Part shown: positions 47,101 to 57,922 of the stretch, in pieces
How positions within the stretch are numbered: position 1 is the stretch's first letter
Layout of the letters: the number at the start of each line of letters is the position of its first letter
DNA from: Fistularia commersonii
Taxonomy: Eukaryota; Chordata; Actinopteri; Syngnathiformes; Fistulariidae
Assembly: GCA_037954325.1 (NCBI GenBank)
Contig: JBBMNZ010000035.1
Location: 4,066,001 to 4,130,000, forward strand
Direction: 5' to 3'
Length of the DNA: 64,000 bases
The notes under the pieces: model-generated
Database searches by the model: none
What the model was told of the DNA's origin: nothing
What the model saw: only the letters and a program-made list of their open reading frames with translations
Position numbers and translations under genes: made by a program

Positions 47101-48643
47101 ATTATTTTTTACAGGTATCCGATACAGCAGTTTTGCAACGCACTGGCTGATAAATGAGTAACTGTGATAGTGAATATAAGTCTTTTCTATGTTATTACAT
47201 AGTATATCACATCATGTCCCCTGCAGTGGAAAGATGATAAGTTACTAATATAGTCCTCCATTTTTCTGTGGACAAGTTATACCAGCATCAGGTTTTTAAG
47301 TCGATGCTGAAATGGCACATTATAGTGAACATATCTTAGATATATCTGACATAACCATATTATTGTACCCCTAGTGAGAATTAATATTCAAATGTCTGAA
47401 TGTGCAGGCTAAGTAAGCCAGTTAGTTTAGCATAACCCTTAACAGGAACACACAAACAAGAGCGTTCATTATCTAGAGCCCTTTCACCCAAACATTCAAG
47501 CATAACCCTAGATTAAACCCACTCCCCTTAACTCCTGACTCAGATGTTTACAGGTATGTTCATAACTGTGCAATATTTCATTTCACAACGCTACACATAC
47601 AATATTTTTTCATACGCTTGTGCACTCCTTATCTTTCACTTGTTACTTAAGACACTTTATAGTTTTCACTTGTTACTTAAGACACTAAGTAAAATGGAAG
47701 ACACTCTGCCTTTTCTCTTATTTTTTACTGTTTATACAATTTTCTACTATTATTTATTTTCTTGTAACTCTGGCACAACAATTTCCTTCAGGATAAATAA
47801 AGTTGTTCTTATTCTTATTCTAATATTCACTGGGACACAACCCCAAACTCACAACAAAACCCCCTTCATATTAGACAACAGCACTAAAGCTGCAAAAGTA
47901 TCACATGCAAATCGGACTATTTCTATTTGTGTTTAAGTGTTGTTTTTGATCCATCTGTAGCAAAGGGGGTTGGAGCCCTAGTTTTGACAGTAGAATAGTA
48001 GTAAACACAGGAATCCATACATTATATTTTATATTATTTTTTATCAGTATATCCAAAAGATGTATTGGCAGGTTTCATTTAGTGAAAGGTAAAATGGGCA
48101 AGTTGTAAATCTCTCTTGACCATAAAGATGAACCACAGGCCCCTGCAACTGGGGGAGGGAACAGCTGACGGAGACTCCTCGGTGTCCCACCTGCGAGTCG
48201 TCAGAAAAGTCCGGTTCGTTCAGCAGAATTTCATTCTGGAGCTGCGAAAACAAAGAAGCTCCTGGTCAGCGCACCTGGCCGGCGGAGAGACGGTGGTGGG
48301 GGACCGAAAGTGATGCGTTACCATCTGCAGCCGGGCGAACTGCTGCTCGCACAGCTCGAGTAACTCTGTCTGAGCAGCTTCGGAGAGTCCCGCCTGCGAG
48401 TACGGAGGCGTCTTGGCCTACAACACATAAATATATTTCTTTATTATGGTAGTTACTAATGAAATGGATATAAGATCTCCGCGGTTTGGGGCTAGCAATA
48501 GCAATAGCTATTAGCATCACATGTGACACAGCGAGGAAAGTATAGTCAAAGACATTACGCGGAACTATTTGTTTGAAAACATAACACAATAGGTTCTTAC
48601 TCTACTGTGGAAATTAAAAGCAAGCGCTCTTGGCTCTTACCAT
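44174..48643 (-). CDS. cenpk: Centromere protein K, 260 aa
   Basis: Ten coding exons on the - strand: 48643-48641, 48417-48322, 48241-48191, 46869-46809, 46425-46379, 46279-46197, 45928-45830, 45657-45525, 45422-45369 and 44329-44174. They sum to 783 bp. The first coding exon holds only the ATG, directly followed by the donor GTAAGAG. The middle (about 20-200) is heptad-rich, as expected of the CENP-K coiled coil. It includes LLKAGKEEM, EQEWFEEQKQ and the basic AAKKKK segment. The C-terminus carries the family signature HDPYV (220-224), FWPPYVELLLR (230-240) and IRLETF. Known role: subunit of the CENP-H/I/K/M part of the constitutive centromere-associated network at the inner kinetochore. Length is close to the human protein (about 270 aa). 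Confidence 0.95.
44900..45215 (+). repeat. Degenerate interspersed repeat in cenpk intron
   Basis: Blocks in the order 'cactcacaccgttcacgcc', 'atggacaattcagagtcttcaatgaacc', 'gggaagacggagaacctgg', 'ggagaacacaaagag' match a widespread fish interspersed repeat. Frames here (44903-45148, 44956-45240) are repeat-derived, not genes. Confidence 0.5.
46600..46730 (+). repeat. Second fragment of the common interspersed repeat
   Basis: 'attcattatctgcatccc', '...ggacatgtatcctgtcaataacagg' and 'aaccattcactctctcattcacacctg' resemble the upstream part of the repeat seen at 44.9-45.2 kb. It lies in the same cenpk intron region. Confidence 0.4.
47700..47822 (+). repeat. Non-LTR element 3' tail in cenpk intron 3
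   Basis: 'aatttccttcaggataaataaagttgttcttattcttattct' after an A/T-rich stretch is typical of the 3' tail of fish LINEs. The tail ends in a short pentamer-like run. The frame 47544-47936 is therefore not a gene. Confidence 0.5.
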
Positions 48644-48736
48644 TGTAGGTGGGCGTTTTGTTTTTCCTCACCGAGCGAACAGCGAACTCCCTCTTTTTTT
48701 TCGAACTCCGTCTTTTCAAAATACCGCCAGGGTTGA

Positions 48737-48791
48737 TGACGTCACTGACAGGCCATCGGGAGCTCGTTGTTGCGCGGAACTGCGCAGGCGC
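48737..48791. promoter_or_regulatory. CRE and NRF1-like motifs in the cenpk promoter
   Basis: The palindromic TGACGTCA at 48737-48744 and an NRF1-type TGCGCAGGCGC at 48781-48791 lie 95-150 bases upstream of the cenpk ATG. Both are common in TATA-less promoters of cell-cycle genes. Confidence 0.5.
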
Positions 48792-48799
48792 GCAACAAG

Positions 48800-50640
48800 T
48801 ACAAATGAACAAATGAATAAAATTTGCTAAAGGCTTTTTTGTGTTTTGTTGGACTATAGAGTGGAATTAATCGATAATTCCTGTGATCACGTCCATGCAT
48901 GCGACTGGTTCAAGTACCTTATCTTGTGTCCCACTTCATTGAAGAACATTAGAATGAAGAGACTTACTGGAGGTTATTTGCATTTAAGCAATTATAAAAT
49001 TGCTTTGCTCACTCCCCGTCGCCAGTTAACAGTGAATGGTAGGGGAAACATTATTTCCTTCAAAATTGATAAAAGAAGGCACTTCATCCAAGCTCCAAAC
49101 GAGTAATAATAATGTCAATCCTGTACTAATAATAATAAGTCTGGTTTAGCTCATAAACAGTATTGCTGGCTTCTTTTCTGCCACATGCTTTCAATCTTAA
49201 TGACTGGAATAAAAAAACACCATAATGCTCCTCATCCATCAAGTCTAGCCAGTGAGTAAAAGTGTTTTCTTTATGGATTGTGGGGTCTTGCTCAGTAATG
49301 CGGTATTTAGGATGGAGAAGAACACCTGATATCTATGTTATACTGATGAATGATATTCTACATTATTCTTAGCACAATTTTATGGGGCGGAGAAAGAATA
49401 AGGAAGGGAGATGGAGACACTCCCTTAACACCCTGACCCAGATAAATCTCTCCATTTAAAGGAGTATGGGAATAGATTTTATATTAAAAGCAAAATCTTC
49501 AAGGTAACATCATTACTAAAACCTACAGAGAACAGATGGACTCCTTTGAGCTCTGTCTTACCCACTCATAACAGATTTTTTTTCCAACTTTGTTATTAAT
49601 ATTTTACCGGATCTCATATCCGCCTTCACTTCTATCATTTAAAAGTAAAAACGCTCTCATATCGTTTGTTTTATTTTTTAAAAATCATTAGGCGGTTCTC
49701 GCTGTAACTACAATATAATAAGCCGAGTCGTTGTCTGTCGGTCGGCGCAGTTTCCTTAAACCACCGGCAGAGGTCGCTGCTCGCTCTTCTTCACCAGGTG
49801 CGGTTTTGCACGAAGCTCTCGACGCAGCAAATGTTCAGGAATGTTTTGGTCGTGCACTTTCTTTTTCTACGTCAGAGGTGCACCGGCGTTGGATTTTCTT
49901 GCATCTAGTCGATTGCAACCCTGACCAGACACAAACACACACAAGGTGCTGGGACACGTCATTCTAGTAAATGTGAAATTATTATGATGTTTGATTGAGC
50001 CAAATTAAAATCTTCTCACAACTTAATACTAAATAGAGATGGCTGCAAAGCCTCATTTCACATCATTAGGTTTAATTACATTTCATATATTCTATTTCGA
50101 GACCATGAATTACACAGTGCTGATGACTGGTAGAATTATTATTGTTTTTTTGTTTAATGCAAAACAGGAATTTTCTTTGTTTCCCGAGAGGTGGAGGAAA
50201 CGCTGACCTTATTCATATTTACAACAGGATATAATTGTTTAATAATTGTACGATCTACCCACGGAATGCGTTTTCATCTTGTTTACTTTTCTCACAGTCT
50301 CCACCTGGGAACTGGAGTCTGTTTTAATAAGGCAGGCTCTTCTTCTCATTCTGCCGCCTTTCTGGTATTTTGGACATATGTGTTTATTTATGCCTAAATC
50401 CCCAAACCCCATCCAGCACTCTGTCCATTCCTATAGCACTTTTACCATACATGGCTTCCAAACCTCTTACCCCTGTACAATTTATATTTTTCAGAAATAT
50501 ATACATTTTCTAATGACGTAAACAGCTCTTTTTTTTTTTTTTAATATAAAAAGCTGCACTGTAACCCTACCCTTCATCCTCCTCCTCATTTACAGGACAC
50601 ACAGGCAATATAGCTTTCCTGCTTATCGTGCAAGTATTAG
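48800..50640. other. Gene-free A/T-rich interval
   Basis: No convincing gene, RNA or repeat family. A GC-richer stretch with several CpGs lies near 49730-49910 but has no supported exon. Confidence 0.5.
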
Positions 50641-50799
50641 CGCATCGCTGCAACAAAATTGAACCAGCAATTAAGTCTAAATATTTGATTTTAATCCAGC
50701 GAACATGCAGCAGCGAAAACCTGACAGTCTATATTTAGTGTATTATTATTTTTTTTAATTTAAATGTTCAAACTACATCCCCGAATCGCATAGCCCGGA

Positions 50800-51080
50800 T
50801 CATTTGAATGATCAACTAGAATTTGATTAATATGCAAATTTCCACACAGACTATTCCATTTGAGCCTTCAGCGCAGCCTAATTAATCAACAGTTAAAGGA
50901 AATTAATACATACATCAATTCTGTCAGAAACATGCTTAGTTCAATCGCCCGTAAAATTGAAGTTTGAAGTATTAACTGGCTCCACATGAAGGCTATGATT
51001 AAAACTCCGCAATTCAGCTCCATTTAGAAATATAGAGTGATTTAACTCCAGGCCAATACCAAGTCATTTACCGATCTGTT
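50800..51080. promoter_or_regulatory. Candidate conserved non-coding element A, lbx1 3' side
   Basis: A repeat-free A/T-rich block packed with developmental transcription-factor sites: the octamer ATGCAAAT at 50832-50839, TAATTAATCA at 50879-50888, and further 'attaata', 'gattaaaa' and 'cattta' motifs. This look is typical of enhancers of homeobox genes. Conservation itself cannot be tested here. Confidence 0.35.
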
Positions 51081-51104
51081 TTTACACTTAATCAACACAA
51101 CCAA

Positions 51105-51118
51105 AATAAATAATAATG

Positions 51119-51159
<41 letters not shown>

Positions 51160-51161
51160 CA
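51105..51161 (+). repeat. (AAT)n microsatellite
   Basis: About 18 AAT units. Confidence 0.95.
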
Positions 51162-51469
51162 TTTTGTTGACTTGATTGCGGGATAATTCAGAGCTACTCT
51201 GGTCATTAATCTGCACTTTTCTTCTTTTTTCTTTTTTTTCAGAGGATGGAGGCAGCTGCAAAAACCAATCCATCCAAAAGCCCTTCCTCAGCGTCCCTCC
51301 CCGCCCTCCGCCCTCCCCTGAACCAGCACACTCAGGCGGTAGTTTTCATTTGCACTTGAGACAGTTTTCCACAAGGTGCAAATAATAAAAATAAAAGGGG
51401 GAGTGGGAGGGAGAAAGGAGAGGGGGATGCGAGGGGGGGAGGAGATGAAAAGAGAGGACTGTACTATTG

Positions 51470-51665
51470 TTTCAGTAGGGACTCATGCATCAAACTTCAA
51501 TTTTCCGGACGATTGAAGTAGTGATTTTTTCCATCTTGAAGTGAAATACTGAAATACACTTAAGACCTCCAGATTAATTACCATGAAGTGGTCCCTCAGA
51601 CTGTAGTATTACTTATCACCGGCCCGCCTGACAAGCCCTCATAAAATAAACAAGTGAAATCCATA
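51470..51665. promoter_or_regulatory. Candidate conserved non-coding element B, lbx1 3' side
   Basis: Complex, repeat-free sequence between a purine-rich tract and a CA array. It includes 'gattaattaccatgaagtgg' and 'gtattacttatcacc' (homeodomain- and GATA-like sites). It resembles ancient vertebrate enhancers in texture, but this is inference only. Confidence 0.3.
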
Positions 51666-51720
51666 AACTTGGCCTGCCTTAACACTCCCTCCCTTCATAA
51701 AATATGCTGGATTCAGAGAG

Positions 51721-51781
<61 letters not shown>
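51721..51781 (+). repeat. (CA)n microsatellite
   Basis: About 60 bases of pure CA. A second, shorter CA array lies at 51878-51902. Confidence 0.97.
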
Positions 51782-51786
<5 letters not shown>

Positions 51787-52035
51787 AAAGAGTTATACCT
51801 GATTGCATTGATAGTATATATACAGTATATACATATAGAACTGAGCTTTGCTGAATTCAGAGTGACACAAACAAACACACACACACACACACACACATAC
51901 ACAAAATCTATAAATATTTAAATATATATACAAAAGTCAGCATGTGCACGTGTTTGTGTGCATGCTTTTGTGTGTGTTTGTGTTTTTACAAAAATGCAGA
52001 CATTTCCATTGCGGGGGCTTTACAGGGAGGACATC

Positions 52036-53405
52036 TAAATAGAATAGAATAGAATAGAATAGAATAGAATAGAATAGAATAGAATAGAATAGAATAGAAT
52101 AGAATAGAGCAGTCCCTTAAGTTAAAGGATGCTATCTGTCAATAGAAGATAAAAAACTTCTCAGTATTATTAAGGGTTACTACAGTGCACTCAGCAGAAT
52201 AGACTCGATTAGAATAGAATAGAAATGTCTCGTAAATTAAGGGCTGTTAATAGAAGAGTACTGAATATTTTAACAAGTATTAAGGGTAACTTAACATGTA
52301 TCCCTTAATATAAAATAGAATAGTCCCTTAAGTTGAGAACTGGTTTGTTTTCACAGAAGAGGATTTCCTTGAATACAGAATAAATAGAATAGAATAGTCC
52401 CTTACGTTAAGGGCCGCTATCTGAGAATCAAATATTCCTTAGTATTAAGGGTTACTACATACTGTATGTACTCTTAAATAGAATAGACTAGACTAGAATA
52501 GAATAGAATAGAATAGAAAAGAATAGAATAGAATGTGAATTGAAATTAATAGAATAGAAATATCCCTAAAATAAAGGCTGTTGATAGACAAGAACTAAAT
52601 ATTCCTTATTATTAAGGTTTACTAAAGGAGGTCCTCCAAATATAGAATAGAATAGAATAGAATAGAATAGAATAGAATAGAATAGAATAGAATAGAATAG
52701 AATAGCTATATCCCTGGCCGTTACCAGGAGAGAATTAAATAGTCCTTATTATTAAGATTCACTAAAGGTGGTCCCCAAAAATATGAATAGAATAGAATAG
52801 AATAGTCCCTCAAGATGAGGGCTGCTACCTGTAAATAGAAAATAGAAAATAGCAGAATATTCCTTATATTCCTTTATATTGAGGGTTACAAAATATGTCC
52901 CCCAAAATAAATAATAGAATAGAATAGAATAGAATAGAATAGAATAGAATAGAATAGAATAGAATAGAAAAGTCCCTTTAAATAAGTGGCTGTCCATAGA
53001 AGAGAAGTAAATGTTAGTTATTATTAAGGTTTTCTAAAGGTAGTCCCCCAAATAATGAATAGAATAGAATAGAATAGAATAGAATAGAATAGAATAGAAT
53101 TGTCCCTCAACATGAGGGCTGCTACCTGTAAGTAGAAAATAGAAAATAACAGAATATTCCTCTTTATATCAAGGGTTACAAAAGTTGTCCCACAAAATAT
53201 AAAATAGAATAGACTAGAATAGACTAGAATAGAATAGAATAGAATAGAATAGAATAGAATAGAATAGAATAGAATAGAATAGAAATTCCCCTTAAATAAT
53301 TGGCCGTTAAAATAAGAGAACTAAATGTTCATTATTATTAAGGTTAATTCTTGGTGGTCCCCCAACTAATGAATAGAATAGAATAGAATAGAATAGAATA
53401 GAAAA
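52036..53405 (+). repeat. Interspersed (AATAG)n satellite with higher-order structure
   Basis: About ten units. Each is a run of AATAG pentamers followed by a 75-100 bp complex segment containing 'tccctt/aag..gggctg', 'aatagaag', 'attccttattattaagg' and 'actaaaggtggtcccccaaa'. The last four units alternate between two types, giving a ~280-bp dimer. Frames in this area are products of the repeat. Confidence 0.9.
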
Positions 53406-53995
53406 GTCCCCGTGACGGAGGAGCGTGGATTCCGGCACGGCGCTTCGGAGCGGCTCTATATATTACAGCTCTAATGAGACTGAGAGCGACGTGGAGTTTT
53501 GTTGTTGTTTTTAAAAAAGGATAAAAAGGCAAACACTATAAAAAAGGAGGGTGACGGGAGCAAAAAAGAGGGGGAAGAATGAGAAAGTCAGGCCAACTTA
53601 TCATTTCTCTCGACAAAGGGGGTTAAACGGGAGGCGGCCTTTTCAGCACCGGCTTCGGCTCTGGACGCCCCTTTCTTTCTCACATCGCCATGTTTTCAGC
53701 TTCATTAAACTCCTTAAAGACAAAAGAAATAAAGAGGGGAGGTGGTGGAGGGGAGAAGAGGAGGAGGAGGGAGGCGATGATGAGAAGAAAACAAACAAAG
53801 AGCTCCTTAACCCGGACTTTGGCATCAACGGCGGTCGCCAAAAAAATAGAAATAAAAAATTGCAATTAAAAAATTAAAAGGACAGGCTGGAAAAAAAATC
53901 CGGTTTCGAATGAAAATAAAATAATAGAAAAAAAAACAACTCTTGGACAGGAGTCAAACATATTATTCGGGAGGCGAAAGGAGATGGACAAGCGG

Positions 53996-54071
<76 letters not shown>

Positions 54072-55000
54072 TACACAAAAAGAGTCAGTTTCATTGTAAT
54101 TCATTGACTTGTTCAAAACGCCAGGCGAAGAAAAGGGCCCAGACATTAATAGCCGCAGATGCCCCCATGGAGGGTCGAAGGGGTGGTGGTGGTGGTGGGG
54201 TGTGGGGGGGGCTCAATGTAGGCACTGCGGCCTTTGTTCGCGCCCAGTTAAACACTTTAAAAAGGGAGGGTTAACTCAATCCATCAAGTTGTCTGAAAAT
54301 TGTGAGGAAATCTCCAAAAACCATATGGCCCCCCGAACGTCGGCCTGTGGGACACACTTGTCCCAGTATGGCCGCCCGACGGGGGGGCGGCCGCCCTGCG
54401 CCTTTGTGCCGCGGCCCATCGGGGGAACGCGGCTCATTTGTCCCCACTTTTCACGCTCTGCGCTGGAAGTTACGGCCCAGTCTCTGCAGAACAAAAAAAA
54501 AAAAGCCCCCCCAGAAGAAAACTGGCCCAAAACTTTGTGTTTTTGTGCCATCCTCGGCTTTCATTCATTCATTCGATCTTTTTTTTTTTTTTTTTTTTTT
54601 TGAAGAAAAGGAGAAAAAATAAACCCCCGGGACCAGATTTGTGTTTCTCACATAAATTTTTGCCAAGAATGGACGAAACACGTCTAAAGGTCAAAAAGCC
54701 ACGGTACGCATTGAAAACGCGTTTGAAAAGGAGACGTGAGATTCGGGGGGCACAATATGTTTCAGAGCGTCGCCGCGGAAAAAAAAAGAAGAAGACGACG
54801 AAGAAGAAGAGGAAGAATGAAAAGCACACAATACTGGGCTATAATGAGACTAATAAATAGGCCTCTTCATCGCCTCTTAAAAAGAAGAGGAGCTGATTCA
54901 AAATCTGCAGGAGGTGGGAGCTTTTAATTTGAAAAAAAAAAATCCCGCACACGTCAAAGTCAAGAACTGCGACATAAAAGAAATATCCAGAAAAGTCCAT
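53406..55000. other. lbx1 downstream flank
   Basis: No gene. It contains A-rich and purine-rich tracts, a CA array at 53999-54067, G-rich runs near 54180-54210, and a T-run at 54579-54601. 'ctctatatattacagctctaatgagactgagagcg' near 53453-53487 is compositionally complex and could be a conserved element. Confidence 0.45.
53999..54067 (+). repeat. (CA)n microsatellite
   Basis: About 68 bases of CA repeat. Confidence 0.97.
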
Positions 55001-55002
55001 TT

Positions 55003-55008
55003 TTTATT
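55003..55008 (-). terminator. Candidate lbx1 polyadenylation signal
   Basis: AATAAA on the - strand about 990 bases beyond the lbx1 stop codon. Other AATAAA-like hexamers occur in the T-rich stretch at 55047-55075, so the exact end is uncertain. Confidence 0.35.
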
Positions 55009-55254
55009 CCCATTGTAGCCTATATACATTTACAGTCTCTGCATTGTTTTTATTTATTTTATTTTTTTTTTATTTTCAAATAACGTCCTGATTTTTTTTT
55101 AAAAGGCACTTACAGGCGTACAAAACATAACAAACTGTATATTGAACTATTGTATCCAAACAATAAATCTAAAAAGTTCGCCTAAAATCACCGCAATTTC
55201 CGGTTCCTCGTCGTCGCTTTTTTATTTTTATTTTTCTTCCCGGGAAAAATAATA

Positions 55255-55281
55255 ACAATAATAATAATAATAATAATAATT
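55255..55281 (+). repeat. (AAT)n microsatellite in the lbx1 3' flank/UTR
   Basis: Eight to nine AAT units. Confidence 0.9.
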
Positions 55282-55601
55282 ATGAAATAAAAATTAAAAA
55301 AAGTGATTCCGAGGTTCCCCTTCCGGTCAAAGTCAGAGGTGGCAGATGATGATGAAGATGATGAAGAGCCGGCAGTGACCAGTGGCGATTTGGCTCGCAG
55401 TAAACACACACTCACTCACACACACACGTATAAAAAATACCCCCATTTAAATTAATATTTTTTTTGTAAAAAATAAATAGATTATGATCACAAATCAAAT
55501 CATGCGCTTACATGCAAAAAAGAAAAAGAAATAATAAAATTAAAAAATAAAAGCAGAGCGCCGGGGATGTTCGAGTAGGCCCCGTGGAAAGCAATGGAAG
55601 A

Positions 55602-55605
<4 letters not shown>

Positions 55606-55669
<64 letters not shown>
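55606..55669 (+). repeat. (TG)n microsatellite in the probable lbx1 3' UTR
   Basis: About 64 bases of TG, 330 bases past the lbx1 stop. If the poly(A) site at about 55.0 kb is used, this lies within the transcript as (CA)n. Confidence 0.9.
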
Positions 55670-55672
<3 letters not shown>

Positions 55673-55999
55673 ACGCATGATAGCGTGTGAAAAAAAATAA
55701 CAATAATAATAACGCTCATGTCATTTTAGACCATATTGCTTTGATTGCAACTGTTTGCAAAACGGACACGCCGCTGCAGGTATCTTGCGTGGGTTCATGC
55801 TCGGCCGTGGACGGCCCGCGATCACAGTCAGGACATTTTGGTTCACGTTCCGTGACGCGGCACACAGACAGAAGCAGTTACGTTACAAGTCCACGGCGCG
55901 GGGTGGGGGGTAAGTTTGGGAAGGACAGGGTTGGGGGGGGGGGGTCTCTGTTCGTGTTTTTTTTTTTTTTTAAACATCTGCGTGAAAACTCCACGCCGG

Positions 56000-57421
56000 T
56001 CAGTCGTCCACGTCAATCTCCACGTCCTCGTCCTCCGAGCACTCCTTGCTCGTCGTGCGGTCCGAGAAGGGCGACGGCGGTGACGCGCCCAGCGCCAGTT
56101 CGCGCTCCCGGTGCGCGCCGCCTCCTCCTCCTCCTCCCGCACCTCCTCCCGCAGGGCCGCCACGCACCGCGGGCGAGTCCGCACGCCCGTGGCCCAGCGT
56201 GCCGTTCGCGCACTTCTCCAGATCCGCAAGCTTGGCGAGCTTGTCCAGCGGCACCTGGCCGATGGCCTTGGCCGACTCCACGTCGGCCTTCATCTCCTCC
56301 AGGTCCCGCTTTAGTTTGGCGCGGCGGTTCTGGAACCATGTGATGACCTGCGCGTTGGTCAGGCCCAGCTGCTGCGCGATCTGGTCCCGGTCCGCCGGGC
56401 TCAGGTACTTCTGGTACAGGAAGCGCTTCTCCAGCTCGTAGATCTGGTGGTTGGTGAACGCCGTCCGGGACTTCCGGCGCTTCTTCGGGGTGCTTCTCTG
56501 GCCGAACAGGGTCATCCCGTCTCGGCCTGCAGACGCGGGGGAGGAACCGTGCAGGTGAGCGTCACCACCAACAACAAAAATAAAAAAAAGTAGCTAAATA
56601 AAATCCTGGGAGAAGTCGAATGTACAGGTTTATACAAGAATAAAGACAAAAAAAAATCCTAGACCTGTGAGAAGCTGCTGCGACGTTCAAACACCCCTGG
56701 GAATTTACAGATTTATAACTCGCAGCCCCCCAAAAAATAATCAAGGCCTGCCTGGGAGAAGCCGCTGCGGCGTTCACACACCTCTGGGGATTTTACATTT
56801 TTATACAAAAAAAGCCCAAAAAAAACACATTGGAGAACCCGCTGCGGTGTTCACACACCCCTGGGGATTTTACATTTTTATACAAAAACTGCCAAAAAAA
56901 CCAAAAAAAAAACACCTTGGAGAACCCGCTGCGGTGTTCAAACACCCCTGGGAATTTACACTTTTATACAACCACCCAAAAAAAATGAAAACATATCACG
57001 CAGCTTTTCGCGTGGATTTTTTTTTTCATTTTTCTTTTTTCAATTAAAACAGCGCGTTTTTACCTTCCGCCGCCTGCAGCACGCTGACCTCCAGGCCCTT
57101 GAAGGTCTTGCTGGCGAGCTCCTCCAGGGCGCACAGCGGGGACGTCTGGTTGAGCAGAGCGCGGCCGGACAGCGGCGGCCCTCCGGGGGCCCGGTGATGG
57201 TGGAGGTGCTGCGGCTGCTGTTGCTGCTTCTCCGCCGAGGAGAGGAGATGCGCGGCTCCGCACAGCGCGTAGCTCCGCTTCACCGACGGCTTGCTGAGGA
57301 TGTCCTCGATGCTGAAGGGCGTCAGCGGCTTGTTGGAGTTGGCGGGCGGCGGCAGGTGATCCAGCGGGCTACGCCGCCGGGACTCCGCCGCCTCGCATTT
57401 GGCCACCTCTTTGGAGGTCAT
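56000..57421 (-). CDS. lbx1: Ladybird homeobox transcription factor Lbx1, 294 aa
   Basis: Two coding exons on the - strand, 57421-57064 and 56526-56000 (885 bp), joined by a GT/AG intron of 537 bp. The N-terminus is MTSKEVAKCE. RRRSPLDHLPPPANSNKPLT precedes the eh1/Groucho-type motif FSIEDIL (36-42). The homeodomain (about 136-195) runs from RRKSRTAFTNHQIYELEKRF through ITWFQNRRAKLKRD. The C-terminus has a Gly run and the acidic EDEDVEIDVDD. A Gln/His run (QQQQPQHLHHH) lies in exon 1. Known role: specification of dorsal spinal interneurons and migrating hypaxial muscle precursors. SKTFKGLEVSVLQAAEG and the full N-terminus fit Lbx1 rather than Lbx2. Which teleost paralogue (a or b) is not decided. 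Confidence 0.95.
56600..56985 (-). repeat. Intronic minisatellite in lbx1, 77-87 bp units
   Basis: Units begin at 56669, 56756, 56833 and 56920 with gagaa(g/c)c(t/c)gctgcg. They continue 'gttcacacacccctggggattttacatttttatac' and an A-rich spacer of variable length. A degenerate fifth unit precedes them near 56610. The array fills most of the 537-bp intron. Confidence 0.85.
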
Positions 57422-57847
57422 CTTTGCAGGGGGTCGCTTTGCAAAAAAAAAAAATAGATTTTATTTAAAAAAAAATTAGAAGGAGCAAGGGAGAGAAATT
57501 GGGTCACATAACAGATTTTTTTTGTCTTTTTTAAGAAAGTTGGTGAGGGGGAAAAAAAATCCCCCCCTCCCAAAAAAAAAAAAAAAAATCAGAAGAGGGG
57601 GTCCCGTTATCCGGTGTCCGTAGGAGTCGGAAGCCTCCCCGAAAATGGCGAAGTCCGAAGCGCCGGCGATCACTAACAAGTTCTCATTGACCGGCGGCTG
57701 ATCAATTACTTCCGCTGGCACTTTGCGCCCCCCTCGCCTCTCCTCTCACTCTTTGACTATGTTGCGGTCCGGCGCGGCGCTTTTTTTTTTGGGCGACTCG
57801 GGGGGGGGGATGGAGGGGAGGGGAGCGGGGTGAAAGTGGGGTGGGGG

Positions 57848-57860
57848 TCCCATTAATTAG
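57848..57860. promoter_or_regulatory. Homeodomain-type site in the lbx1 upstream region
   Basis: CCATTAATTAGG, a paired TAAT core, stands 430 bases upstream of the lbx1 start codon between a G-rich tract and a GAG/GGA repeat (57877-57921). It could bind a homeodomain regulator, including Lbx1 itself. No direct evidence. Confidence 0.3.
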
Positions 57861-57873
57861 GACGCGCGGCTGG

Positions 57874-57922
57874 GAGGAGGAAGAAGAAGAAGAGGAGGAG
57901 GAGGAGGAGGAGGAGGAGGAGC
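57874..57922 (+). repeat. (GAG/GGA)n purine tract
   Basis: About 48 bases of GAA/GAG/GGA triplets near the lbx1 promoter. This produces artificial poly-Glu and poly-Ser frames. Confidence 0.9.

Noticed and set aside
52752..52997. Frames rich in Tyr/Ser/Ile/Leu-Phe repeats in the 52-53.5 kb satellite
   Set aside because: Translations of the CTATT pentamer.
52036..53405. Regular repeats with complex spacers, superficially like a CRISPR array
   Set aside because: This is vertebrate DNA. The repeats are simple pentamers, and the 'spacers' are themselves related copies.
55687..56343. 218-codon + strand frame
   Set aside because: Antisense to lbx1 exon 2 and its 3' UTR. Its Arg/Pro/Ala content is the mirror of the homeobox coding strand.
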